Positions 40,171-50,632 of a stretch of 64,000 nt of DNA are shown here, in pieces (the first letter of the stretch is position 1; every line of letters starts with the position of its first letter). The stretch is taken from contig CM076267.1 of NCBI GenBank assembly GCA_038380795.1, positions 18,250,001 through 18,314,000 of the forward strand, in the 5' to 3' direction. Source of the DNA: Pyrocephalus nanus. Its lineage: Eukaryota > Chordata > Aves > Passeriformes > Tyrannidae. Under the pieces are notes generated by a model that saw only the letters and a list, made by a program, of their open reading frames with translations, did no database searches and was not told the origin of the DNA. The position numbers and the translations under genes were made by a program.

Positions 40171-42230
40171 TGGAAAGGTTTGGAAAGCTAAACGAAATGT
40201 GACATGCTTACCAGAGTAACTTTGATTTAGTCAGCAAAGAAGTGTGGAGAGGACTGTATCTTCGATATCATTGCATGCTTTCTGTTTGGCTTTGGCAATA
40301 AGCAAACCAAAAAGATAAAATGTATTTGCAACAACTGAAAGAAAAACTATGAAGAGAGAAATTACCATACCAGTGGAAATGATCTGCTCTCACATTGTGA
40401 GACCAGCTGTTCTAGCCTTCATCATTTGTACGTTTGCTGTATGAAGGGTGAATATACCCCATTACTGGAGCTGTGCACAACCTAGCCTGACCTAAATGCC
40501 AAGAAATAAGCAAGTGAGAGTGAAGCATCAGTGGCAAATTGGAATCTAAGGCCTTTTGTGCTTGTTAAATGGTGGAATGATTATAATTGGAAAAAGTGAT
40601 GTGCATTAGTTCTGAGTGAATGTACAAGAAATGACAAGCGTGTAACTTAATGATTACTTCACAACACCCAGGACTGCCTTCTAGTCTTGCACCAAGAGGC
40701 TGAGCCCTACAGCAGAGAAAACGGCATGTCTTCTCCTGCTATTCATGGGCATCCTCCACAGGTCACATGGAAATAACCCTGAAGTGATAAGTCTTGGTTT
40801 AGGAAGTCTGCTGCTTAAGCTTGTATAAGTCATTGTGACAGAGTGGTTTTTTCCACTCTCCACAAACCTTTTGTCTGTATTAGTAGCAACTGGGCAGAGT
40901 CCAGCTTTAAATGCAAACATACACTCATTGTTTATTCTCACAGGTACCAAGCATATTTGCAATAAACATCTGTAAGAATTGCTTGAGTACACATCATTTC
41001 TGATACATTATTTTTCATATTTTCATTTTGTAGATCACCATGATGTTCCAAAAAGAAAAAAAAAAAAAGGAAAAAAAAAAAAAACACCCAGGAAAAAGTT
41101 AGTCCAAACATACTAATTAATTATTTCAAGTGGATAAGAAAATTAATAACTGCAGATTTATTAAACCTCTTTTTACAGCTGGCAGAAATTATTTTCTAGG
41201 ATATTAGAAATTCAGTACAATTAATTCTTCTTCATGTTAAAATACTTTCTGTCTAGGAAAAGCATTGCCAAGCATTTCCTGGATGATAGGCATGTGCTTT
41301 ATGGCAGGCTCATATAAAGATTCAGGGTTAAATGCTCACTGAAAATGTATAGTACATAAATCTACACACAGAAGTGGCAGGCAGAGTGTCAAGAAGCAAT
41401 CATCTCCAAAGTCAGTTTACCCTCACAACAGGGGCCTTGTCATGGTCAGAGTTAAACAGGCTTTGGATAGGACTAAACTTCTGTCTGCATAAAATAGTCA
41501 GAACTGGGGAGTTTACCAGGAAATTGGAACTTCCCAATTAAGCAGTATAATTAAACAAACCGATTCTAGTTACTTTTCATGGGGAAACACTCAAAGCTCT
41601 TAAAAAGCAGTACACCATAAAGCATTCCACAGAAATTTTTTACTGATGTTTAAGTTACTTTCACTGTGCTGTCTTTTAAACTGGAAGAATTCCCATCTTC
41701 TCAGGTAATTAAGACCAGGTTTACCATAAAGGAAAAGCTGCAATCCCTTTCTACATCACTAGGTGAGCTTCACTGGAAACTGCTGCAGAAGCTTAGCTGA
41801 GGAAGTATTTCTTTGGCATATAATGAGAATAGAGACCTCATTAATAAACAAAAAAAAAAAAAAGTAAAAAATGAACTTTAAAAAATTACTTTATTAATAT
41901 AATTTTCTTTCTATTGTTTAATATAGATACTGAAGCTCTCATAAACCAAGGCAGAGCCCAATACTGTAGACAATTTACAGACATCGAAACATAATCCAGA
42001 AACTGAACTGTTGGTACCAGTAACACACGCAGTAAGAGTCCCTAAGCTTCAGGTCTCAAACAGGGATTTCTGACAACTCTCAGTGTTTTGCCAGCTCTCA
42101 CAACAGAACAAAAGGCAGTCCTATTTCTATGTAAAAACCTTTCTTATTTCTGTGGTGGAATGGCTAAGGAACCTGCGAAGGAAACAAGTAAGGAAATTCA
42201 AAATTCTTCTTACATCTTACTTCACACACG
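40171..42230. other. Anonymous sequence with two A-rich tracts
   Basis: No gene is supported. A-rich tracts occur at 41050-41084 (A runs with G interruptions, then ACACCC) and 41850-41863 (A14). The upstream part of the Penelope-like element (see 42231) may extend into 41930-42230, but I could not recognise it there. Confidence 0.6.
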
Positions 42231-42698
42231 ATGACCTTCCAGAACAGCCTGGAGGTTCCTAGTCTTGCCCTGTGCCTTCCCATGCAATGTTTGGAAAGAT
42301 GGAGCATCAGGGAAAGAACTGTTCTTCCTCATTCTCTTTCATTAGTAATGTTCATTTGAATATGATTTACTATGGAAAAGGATGTTAATAAGAAATGCTT
42401 TTTTACATTTATTAGTGGAGAGATGGCCTGACAGTTGGGAAGGAGAATGTATTACAAAGACGATAGTACAGGTAATATCCTGTATATTGAGTCTAATCAC
42501 CCATTTAAAGTTAAAACAGGAGTTGTTAAGAATGTAGTGAATCACACTCTAATGATTAGTGATGAGAATCACCTAGATAATGAAATTGGTATTGAGAAAC
42601 AGATTTTTCGGCAGGATGATTATCCTGCAAGATTGATTAAAAGGATAATTGTAGAACAATGTAACCTTTTCCATAATTACAGCACTGAACTTGTTTAA
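42231..42698 (+). pseudogene. Penelope-like reverse transcriptase fragment, frameshifted
   Basis: The likely order is as follows. Frame 3 from 42231 reads MTFQNSLEV, resembling the 'ME.FE..AL' helix. Frame 2 at 42299-42361 reads EHQGKN...FISNVHLN, resembling 'W.HG...L..FL..IN.IHPNI'. Frame 3 from 42366 reads FTMEKDVNKK, then LGRRMYYKDDSTGN (42435-42476), then SNHP at 42492-42503. KTGVVKNVV, MIS and a final DYPARLIKRII follow. A TGA interrupts at 42429-42431, and the last 87 codons are open to TAA at 42696-42698. In PLEs this region is the end of the palm and the thumb of the reverse transcriptase, which copies element RNA into DNA. The catalytic Y-x-D-D box is not visible. The conserved spacing across about 65 residues makes chance similarity unlikely, but no alignment could be run. 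Confidence 0.72.
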
Positions 42699-42798
42699 AG
42701 CCATTTGTCATAACAGTGTGGCTCTGCCATATCACAAGGAGACTGACCACTGATTAACATGATATTTATTACCCTCCAGGAAAGTGAGGTATTGCCAC

Positions 42799-43135
42799 AC
42801 CTGTACAAGGTGGTTTTAATATCTCTGCATTGAAAATTCAGAATATAGAAAACCACTTCAAGTAGTTGGAACTATAACATTCCATGTAGTTGCACATTTC
42901 TGATTGCTGAACTTCAAGGATGAGTTTTCCATCCCTTTTCCTGTGAGGTCCCATGAAACTAATAGTATAGCACTCTTTAACTTGCACTGGCAGGTTTACA
43001 AGACCAGACTGCTTTTCAACAGTTGGCACAGCACAAAAATAACATCAGAAAGCCTTAAAATTGTACTCCAAGAAGTTCCAAAAGTAAAAGATCTACAGCT
43101 GGAAATGCTAAAAGTTCCAGTATTTGAGATATGAT
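42799..43135 (+). pseudogene. Probable remnant of the PLE linker and GIY-YIG endonuclease
   Basis: In the same frame 3 as the reverse transcriptase fragment, 42870-42893 reads NYNIPCSC. That resembles the 'GIY.IPCSC' opening of PLE endonucleases, whose cysteines belong to a zinc-binding CCHH motif. In the same frame 43029-43052 reads QHKNNIRK, reminiscent of the downstream 'R..EHK..I' helix. The distance between the two is about 45 codons, longer than I would expect, which suggests an insertion or a chance second match. Many stops separate the pieces. An alternative open frame in frame 1 (42904-43134) ends in a lysine- and glutamate-rich stretch that could be frameshifted C-terminal sequence. 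Confidence is lower than for the reverse transcriptase part. Confidence 0.42.
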
Positions 43136-43564
43136 AGAGCAGAGAAAAAAAATGAACACATTTTTCAGAGGAGGTTTTTTTTGTTGTTGTTTTCTTTGTA
43201 TTTCAATGAGAAGTTTTAATTAGCTTCAGTGAGAAATTCTATGGACTTTAAAGAACTCTCTAGCATTCTTTACAAAATGGCTGCTATCCACAAGTTACCT
43301 TTGTAAAGTTTTCTTCACAGACTGGATTTTTCCAGACAATTCTCTAAATTTACAGACCAGCTTCTCTCTTAGCTTTCCCAGCAGTGTGTCACACCAGAAC
43401 AAGGCAAGTTCTTAAAACCTCCACAAATGGAAATTCCTAAGCTTCTCTGCATAACCAGGAAGAGCACTTTGATATCCACCCTAGTGAAAGTTTCAAGCAA
43501 GTTTTCCTTCTTTAACCATCTATGTTATTATGGAGAATAGTTCTCTTCCTAGCTGTAGGATACT

Positions 43565-44160
43565 TCTGCTTCCCCTTTCAGTTCCTTCTTTGCCAGCCCA
43601 AAGAAGCTCAGCCCCCTCAACCTCTCATCTACAAGTCAAGTACAAGGTTAAGTACAAGAGGTCCTTTGCTCCTTTTTGGTCCTCTGCTGGATCACCTCTA
43701 CTTCCTCAATATCCTGCTTGCACAAGGAGAGCCCAAAGCTAGATACAGTATTCCAGGTAATGCCCAACCTATACCTAGCAAGGGTGATAATAATCTCCAT
43801 CAACACTAGCCATATTTCTCCTAATACAGGCAAGGATGCAATTTACGTAACTTCCTGTAAGCACACACTGTTGGCATCCATCACATTCCCAGGGATGTTG
43901 TACATTCAGTTGGTTTTCAGTCTGTAATGACATGTGGAGTTACTACTCTTCAAGTGTGGAACTGTCAAAGGTTTCTGTCAGACCAGCCTCACAGTCCCTC
44001 AGTTCTACTCAACTGAAGCTTCACCAGATGGGATTATCTACCCCTACCCCTCAGTCAGTGTCTTCTTCAAGTTTTCTGGGGCTGAGTTTTACTCTTCATC
44101 TAGGTCACTAACGAAGACACTGAGCTCTGCCAGCGCCAGTATCAACCCTCAAGGTCATAT
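43565..44160 (-). mobile_element. CR1 LINE remnant, minus strand
   Basis: The plus strand carries the antisense of the CR1 ORF2 C-terminal region in the right order. CTCAGCCCCCTCAACCTCTC lies at 43608-43627. TGGTCCTCTGCTGGATCACC follows near 43677, then a CCTCAATATCCTGCTTG block, GAGCCCAAAGCTAGATACAG near 43729, and a TACAGGCAAGGATGCAATTT block near 43824. The TAGGTCACTAACGAAGACAC and CCAGTATCAACCCTCAAGG blocks close it at about 44101-44153. These correspond to the 'CAGGTCATTAATGAAGATGTT' and 'CCAGTATTGATCCCTG' antisense text familiar from bird CR1 copies. The middle (about 43880-44090) is more diverged. The 3' untranslated end, expected at lower coordinates, is not recognisable. Reading frames are broken, so the copy is dead. 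Confidence 0.85.
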
Positions 44161-47100
44161 CAAGCGTTAATCTTAGTGTTTGATATATTGTTACTTTTTC
44201 TTAAATTTGCAATTTGAGACAAGCTGAACGCTCTGTGATATCATAAATCACATTTTAACGTTAAAACTAACACTAATTTTAACACTTTTATCACTAACCT
44301 ATGGATTGATCAGGTGTGGAGTGGCAGAGGAAGGGAGAAATTGCGTGTTAAGTCTGTGTTTTGGTCAGGCAGCCCTAACTATCAGAGATGCAGTGGTTTG
44401 AATTTATGAATGATGCCGTGGTCTTCAAGAGGCTCTGATATAATAAATGCAATGCTTGGCAATAAGACTAATGACAACACATTATTAGTATTGGGCTACT
44501 CTATTATATTTCAAATTTTTAGCTACTGCTTCATGCTAATGTATTTCAATTCACATGTGAGCAGATTTGATGGAGGGGAGCGTATACAATCTGAGAAGTT
44601 CTTCATTCTCCTCATGTTGTTGTAGCCTGCAGAATAATTGTGGGAATCTACCATCTGGTGAACATATGTAAGGTTTGACTCAGCCCAGGGATAGGACGAT
44701 AAGTGGCCTACTTCAGGTGAGTTACTGTAGGCCCTCTAATCTGTCCAAGGTTATGACGGATTCCTTCCCCCCTCATGTAGCAGGTAATAGTACATTAGGG
44801 GGCCAGTCAGAGACTTTATTTGTTTTAACTCACCTAGGGCTCCTACATTCATTTGCAGAAGCCAGCGGCAGCAATTCCAGACACTAATGAGTAATGACAT
44901 GGCAGGAGGAAATATGTGGCACACAGTCAGTGTGTGGCTACACACCATTTGATTATGTGCTGGGCTAAGAAGTGGGAATAACCTGATGGTGGTGGCTCCT
45001 GTGAGTCCTCCCACTACAGCCATCTAATGGATGCTGCTGGAGCGGGAGCAGCCCCTGCCACCGCAGAAATCTACCAAACGTGCTTGTGATACAAGGGCGC
45101 AAAAGATGACATAGGCCAGCAGGAAACCAACAGAAAAACAAAAAGGCATATTGGCTCATGCTTAACTGAGACCAAACCACATCACTAATAGTCTAAATAC
45201 AACTCCTCAGTTTCCTCTCTTGGATTTGGCATTTGATCATAGAACAAAAATTAATTAAATGGGCAAAAAAAGGAGATTTTCTAAGTAGTTTTTTCAATGC
45301 AATCCATTCCAGGCACATGCTTTTACTGACTTTACATGGGGAGTGTCTAGCATCACATGGTAGGAGACAAAGGCACAACCTACTCCACCGTTCACAATGA
45401 GAAAGAATTCTTGAAGGGCTGGTTGCTGAAACAGAGGGCTCTGATACTGGGCAGTGGGGGCTGAATTAAAAGCCAGGGCAAGGTAGCTTTTTTGCTTATA
45501 TTACTTTGTGTGATACCTACTTATAATGATTCCCTCCTGCTGAAAAGCCCTGGCTGCCTGTTGTTTCTGCTCAGTCATTCCCATCAGTTTTACAGATGGA
45601 TTTTACTGGAGTGAGAAAATTAGAGCAAGAACATGACTGTTATTGTTTCGCAGCTGACGAAGAACAACAGTAGAAAAGTAGTTATGAAATCTTATTTTTT
45701 TGTCATCTTTGACACACCTACCTCAGACAGTGGGTAAATCCTTGCCTTAAGGTTTTCATTATGTTTCTCAAGGGATGAGTGAAACTACTTATTTTTTTTC
45801 ACTCATTCAGGGTATCTGCTTCCAAGGTTAAAATACAGTGAAGCTTCCCTGAATTTTCTCTGTGTAGACACAGCTAGCTCTGTGAAGACTACAGCACAGA
45901 AAGATTCATAAAACTGACATTTCTTTTTTTTAAATGTGCATGTGGCAATGAAGGGTCATTTTTCCTGAAGCAGACGTGTGAAAAATATTGCGTGATGAAC
46001 AAAATATTATGTGTAGAACAAAAGTGAGAATTAATTTCAAAGCTCTGACAGATTTAAAACCTCCTAATATTACAATTTTTTAAAGAAAATAATCCAAAAA
46101 CAGATACAGACAATGTGAAAAAACATACAACACATATTTGAGCTGAAGATCTTATACTGCTTTACAACTTTGGTTCTATTGTCACTTAGAATAAAATCAG
46201 GGGGAAAGACCTTGAGAGATAAGCTGCTTATTTATTTGTTCCTGAAGCTTTGATAGCATGTAGGTTGCTGTGTGATCTTTATAAACTCAGAGGTGCTAAG
46301 CACAGCTTGTTTTTGAAAGTCAATGCCAGCAAGAGACAGACTTTTTGTAATAACACCCGGTGAGCTGTGGCACTTGTATACTCATATATTTGTCTGTGCC
46401 AAATCCTTACCTAGTCTTCATTAACAGATGTAACATCTTTTGACTTCATGCTGGGGATCTGGCCCATTATCCATTTCTTGAATATGTATTCCAAGTAGGA
46501 CAGACACACTCAAGAAGATATTTCATCCTCACACTCACCAAACTCCAAATACCTTTAAATTAGAAATAAAACCAGTAATCTCTTCCTTTTTCCTAAATCT
46601 TACAGGATAGAGGCTGATCAGATGAGAAAATACAGGATTTATTTGTCTGCTTTTTTTTTTTTCTTCTGAGGATCTAAAGGAACAGGTAGATGGTTTTAGA
46701 GAAGAAAGAAATGAATTTGTCAATTGCTCTAATTCCACATACAAACTGACCTCAGATAACCTGCACTCTCAAAAAGGAAACAGTACTTTAAAATAAATCC
46801 TGCAATAATCCTCATCAGCAACATACACAAAATCAGGTAGAGGACGTATTGGAAAAAGGGAATTTGGGGTAAACTTCTTGCATTTTCCTACATTGTTGCT
46901 GATTTGTAGTGTGCATTTGTAAGTGATTCAGATGCAGAAGCATGAAAGGAACCCAACAGCTGAGCCAGTTTTCCCTATCACAACACAAGTCCAATGACCC
47001 AAGGGAGCTCTCCCTTGATTCCTGCCTTTGCCCTTCTAGAGAACTATGACACGGTTTTAGAAGAATTTCGCTCTCACAGAAGGTTATCCTACATGAAGGG

Positions 47101-50100
47101 GTGATGCCAAAATGCTGCAACTTCTGCAGAGAGATAGAAACACCAGAATAAGGTGCTGCTGTATGTGCATGTGACTTTCACAATTCACTGGTTTGATGAG
47201 CTGTGATGGCAGGGAAGGGTGGTAATACCACAGCTTAACATATGCCTTTTCCTTTTAAATTTTTATTTGACCAATTTTCTCACTTTTCTCCCAAATTTGT
47301 CCCTCCTTCCACTCTGTACATCACATTCTGAACTACATCATAGTCCAAAACCACAACATTCAAGCTTGAAGCCCTAGCCAAGCAATGGGTAAACTAGAAG
47401 GTAACACACTGTTTCTGTATCAAAGGCAATTTGACACACTGCACTATGCAGACTGTTAATCTTTTATTTTCTGTCCTATGAACAAAACAATGATTTAGTT
47501 GTATAGTGAAAATGCAGTTATCCAGAAGAAAAGCACTTATACCGATGACATCAAGCACTGGCATAAATGCACATCAGTCACTGTTTCTGCTTTAAAATTA
47601 TTTTTTGGACTCAGTTGGCAGGGTAATATCGTCTTATTTTTCTCAAACAAAGCAATTCTGCAGCATTTTTATAGCCATTGAATTGAGGAAAATGCAGGGT
47701 CCTGTCAATTAGTTCAAGTCCAGACTACTGGCAGAATGGCAAGTACAGGGAAAAGGTATGAAAAAACAAGACAGAAAACTTTCTGTAACGCTCCATAACA
47801 AAGAAAACCAGCTGTCCACAATTACTCCTTGTGTCTTTGTTTTACTTATTCCATCTTCTTATTTTTCCAGCTCATTAAATTTAATAGAGAAACTTGAGGC
47901 GCCTCTTACCCATTTTCCTAGCATGAAAACCTTCTTGCTAATTTCTGATTCATAACAATACTTTGTCTTTCTCTGCAAATATCAGTTTATTCTTCAACAA
48001 ACTACCTCTGATGAACAACTCTTGAGAGTTCACTTAACTTTTCTGTAGGTCCAGATTTCCTGTCTGTGAAATTTCCTAGCCTGAGATTTGCATTTTCAAA
48101 TGCTGGATAATTGAATGGCACAGTCTACAAGCTTATATTTTATCTAGGCCTTCTTCAACACCTGGCAGTGACTTTGAGAAAGGACCCTGAAGACTCCTTA
48201 TCAATGTATCACTATTTGCCTCAGCATGTTGGGAGTGCTCAGCAGTGCCTATTCCCTAAGAACAAACTGTCACACAATTAAAAGAAAATACAAAAATCAC
48301 TAAATGGAAGAATGTTAATATTTCAAAATTTAATGTCAAAGAAAGTATGGTTAGCCAGTCTGTGCATGCTTTTTACAAACTGTTATTTAGAAATAATTAT
48401 ATAAAAGAGATTCTTTGAGTCTTTTCTTTCAGCCCTAAACTCAGCATGACCATGTGTGAAATGATCCATCAGATTTCATCAAAGTTAAGAATCCCATATG
48501 GCTTGTATTGCCACAGTTTAAAACTTCCTAGGATTCAAAAATATGTCTCCACTGTTCACAAAGACATTCTCGAGCTAGATCACATCTTGGTTGTTCAGCA
48601 CAGATAGCATCAAACTGAGAAGCTGGATGAATGTTTAGGCTTTGTATCACATGAGAAGCTCTGTGCTGCCAGAATTAGCACCAGGTCCTGGGGCTAGTTC
48701 GTTTGACCAGACTGGGTCAATATATCTGAGCTACTTCTTTGATGGTACCATCAGACTAACTTTTGTGGGCCCTATATGTAAATAGTTGTTACTGTACTGG
48801 AATAGCCCATGAATTGGAGGTATTCCCTGGGTACAGATATACACACTTTACAAACAAGAATTTCTAAAAATTCTGAATTTTTTTTTGTTGTACCCAAATG
48901 GGAATGTGTGTTTTGGGTGTGTTTTTTTCCACTTCAATGACTATCTTTTTCAAAGGAAACCTGCTCTTAAAACCCAAAATGACTTTCAGTATTTTCAGCT
49001 TAATAACTAGATCTTTAAATCTCCTTATCTGAAAGCCTTCATATGAGCTGCACTGGAAACCTAATTTTTTTGGGTTTCTTTCATTTCTCTTCTATGCCAA
49101 AACTTTCAGGATTTATGTGAGAAAACCCCTTCTTTCAGGAGATGCTTCTGAGCGTGTTTCATTTCAACTTAGTTTTGTCAACAAAGTATAATATTCTACA
49201 ACACACTATGAGAAAATACATATTGCATACAACCCAGTATGCATCCCAGCCATTTGAGACCCAAGTCTTCCAACGATGGTGAAGATATAAAGGACATAAA
49301 AAACTGCAGTAAATAATTCAGGCATTATAACTTACATGTCACAAGACTTTGACTTAACTAAAGAGGAAAACTTTCACATCATCTTGGCTTCTACACCTCT
49401 CCTTCAAGAAGATTTAATCACATTTTCCAACAACACAAAAGCAATACCAACATCTCTGAAACATATTACTTGCATTCTCTAAATGTCTTGGACTCGCATA
49501 AGTAGTAAACTGAAATATTTCATCTACTAAAATGGCTGTGCTTAATATAGCTCATATCAGACTGAAAATGCATATTTGCTCACTTGCATTCTCTCAGGAA
49601 CATTTATCATACAAAGTCACATATTAGAACAAAAGAATATAATTTTTACTTCCTGAAGTGCTGCCCAAAGTACAAAATAACGTAAATGAGAATTCAAGTG
49701 GATTTTGGGACCACTTTTTGCACATTATAGAATAGTATTCCTTCTGTTTCTGGCAACTGCAACTGGCATGGGATGTTAAAAAAGAATACGTGAAAGATGC
49801 TGACATAACTGCTCTGCCCAGAGTTGTGAATTTCTTCATCAGGCTTCAGTGAAATGTGATATGAACAAGCTACTTTAGGATGAAAAGGCCCTGAAATGAA
49901 TAATGCATATAAATTTTATGTTCTGCAGTAATGGAAAATGCAAAAGCGTTTGCATTTTTTTTATAAAACAAAACTATTAAGAACATTTTGATCCGGTACC
50001 TAAAATTCTAATAAACTATTTTCTATCTTCTTTTCTACTACTGGTACTTATCTCTCCATCAAAATTTAGAGGAATAAGGTCAGATACTAAGTGGCTGTTC

Positions 50101-50420
50101 TCCAGACAGAACAACAAATATGACACAATTAATTAATAATTCATTAGATTATGATATGATTAAAGGTGAACTAGAATAACAAAAATCCTTGAGACTGCCT
50201 GTAAATCAACTGTTTTCTAGGGGAAAAAAATGAAAATTAAAAACCTTCAGCAGTGATTACAAGAAAAATGTTTTCAATGTCTGCAAAATAGAAAAATAGA
50301 ATGCCAAAAAACCCACAAACATAAAATGACAAGATTACCATTAACTTCAGATTATGTGGTATTTAAAGACCTTTCAAATGTTATTTATTTACAATAATCT
50401 CTCTTATGTTGTTATACTAA
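44161..50420. other. Anonymous sequence, no gene seen
   Basis: More than 6 kb without a recognised gene or repeat family. The section at about 44300-45150 has a more balanced base composition and may hold conserved non-coding sequence. The remainder is AT-rich with short open frames of chance length. Confidence 0.6.
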
Positions 50421-50632
50421 GTTAGGAGACCTGAGTCCTATTTTCCACACATCTCTTGTGCCTCCATTTCTAGTTTCTTATCTGAAAATGAAGATGATAC
50501 CCAAGTGCTACCTTTACAAAGATGTTACAAGGGTTAGATAAGTACCATCTATAAAGCCCTTTGAGATCCTGAGATGAAAAGCTCTGTAAGACTCAAGAAA
50601 AGCTCTCTATAAGTGCAATATTATTACTGTAG
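50421..50632 (+). mobile_element. MIR-type SINE remnant with L2/L3-like tail, plus strand
   Basis: The text follows ancient amniote MIR/CORE-SINE order. A 'GACCTGAGTCC' block is followed by the 'TGTGCCTC.TTT' core (50458 onward), a 'TTATCTGAAAATG..GATGATA' block near 50478, and then 'TACAAGGGTTAGATAAG'. It ends in a tail reading AGCCCTTTGAGATCCTGAGATGAAAAGCTCT (about 50557-50587), a partial repeat of that tail, and a 'TATAAGTGCAATATTATTACTG' terminus. That tail type is shared with L2/L3-class LINEs, which mobilise these SINEs. No coding capacity is expected. Divergence is high, consistent with an old insertion. Confidence 0.72.

Larger units (their letters stand above)
42231..43135 (+). mobile_element. 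Degraded Penelope-like element (reverse transcriptase C-terminal half plus probable endonuclease remnant)
   Basis: Conceptual translation of the plus strand gives a co-linear series of motifs typical of Penelope-like element (PLE) polyproteins. First come the palm segment leading to 'FTME', the 'YYK..STGN' block and the 'SNHP' block of the reverse transcriptase. Then come the thumb-like 'YP..LI..II' motif and an 'IPCSC' motif of the kind that opens the PLE CCHH-type GIY-YIG endonuclease. Reading frame 3 is used for most blocks, with an excursion into frame 2 at 42299-42361 and several stops, so the copy is dead. Catalytic aspartates and the 5' part are not recognisable, and no terminal repeats were found. 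It lies about 430 bases upstream of an opposing CR1 remnant. From memory, RepeatMasker libraries contain a very old vertebrate PLE family (Penelope1_Vert), and this may be a copy of it. Confidence 0.75.

Noticed and set aside
43522..44170. Several overlapping open frames of 61-95 codons
   Set aside because: They are frames across the CR1 remnant, mostly on the strand opposite to its ORF2, not genes.
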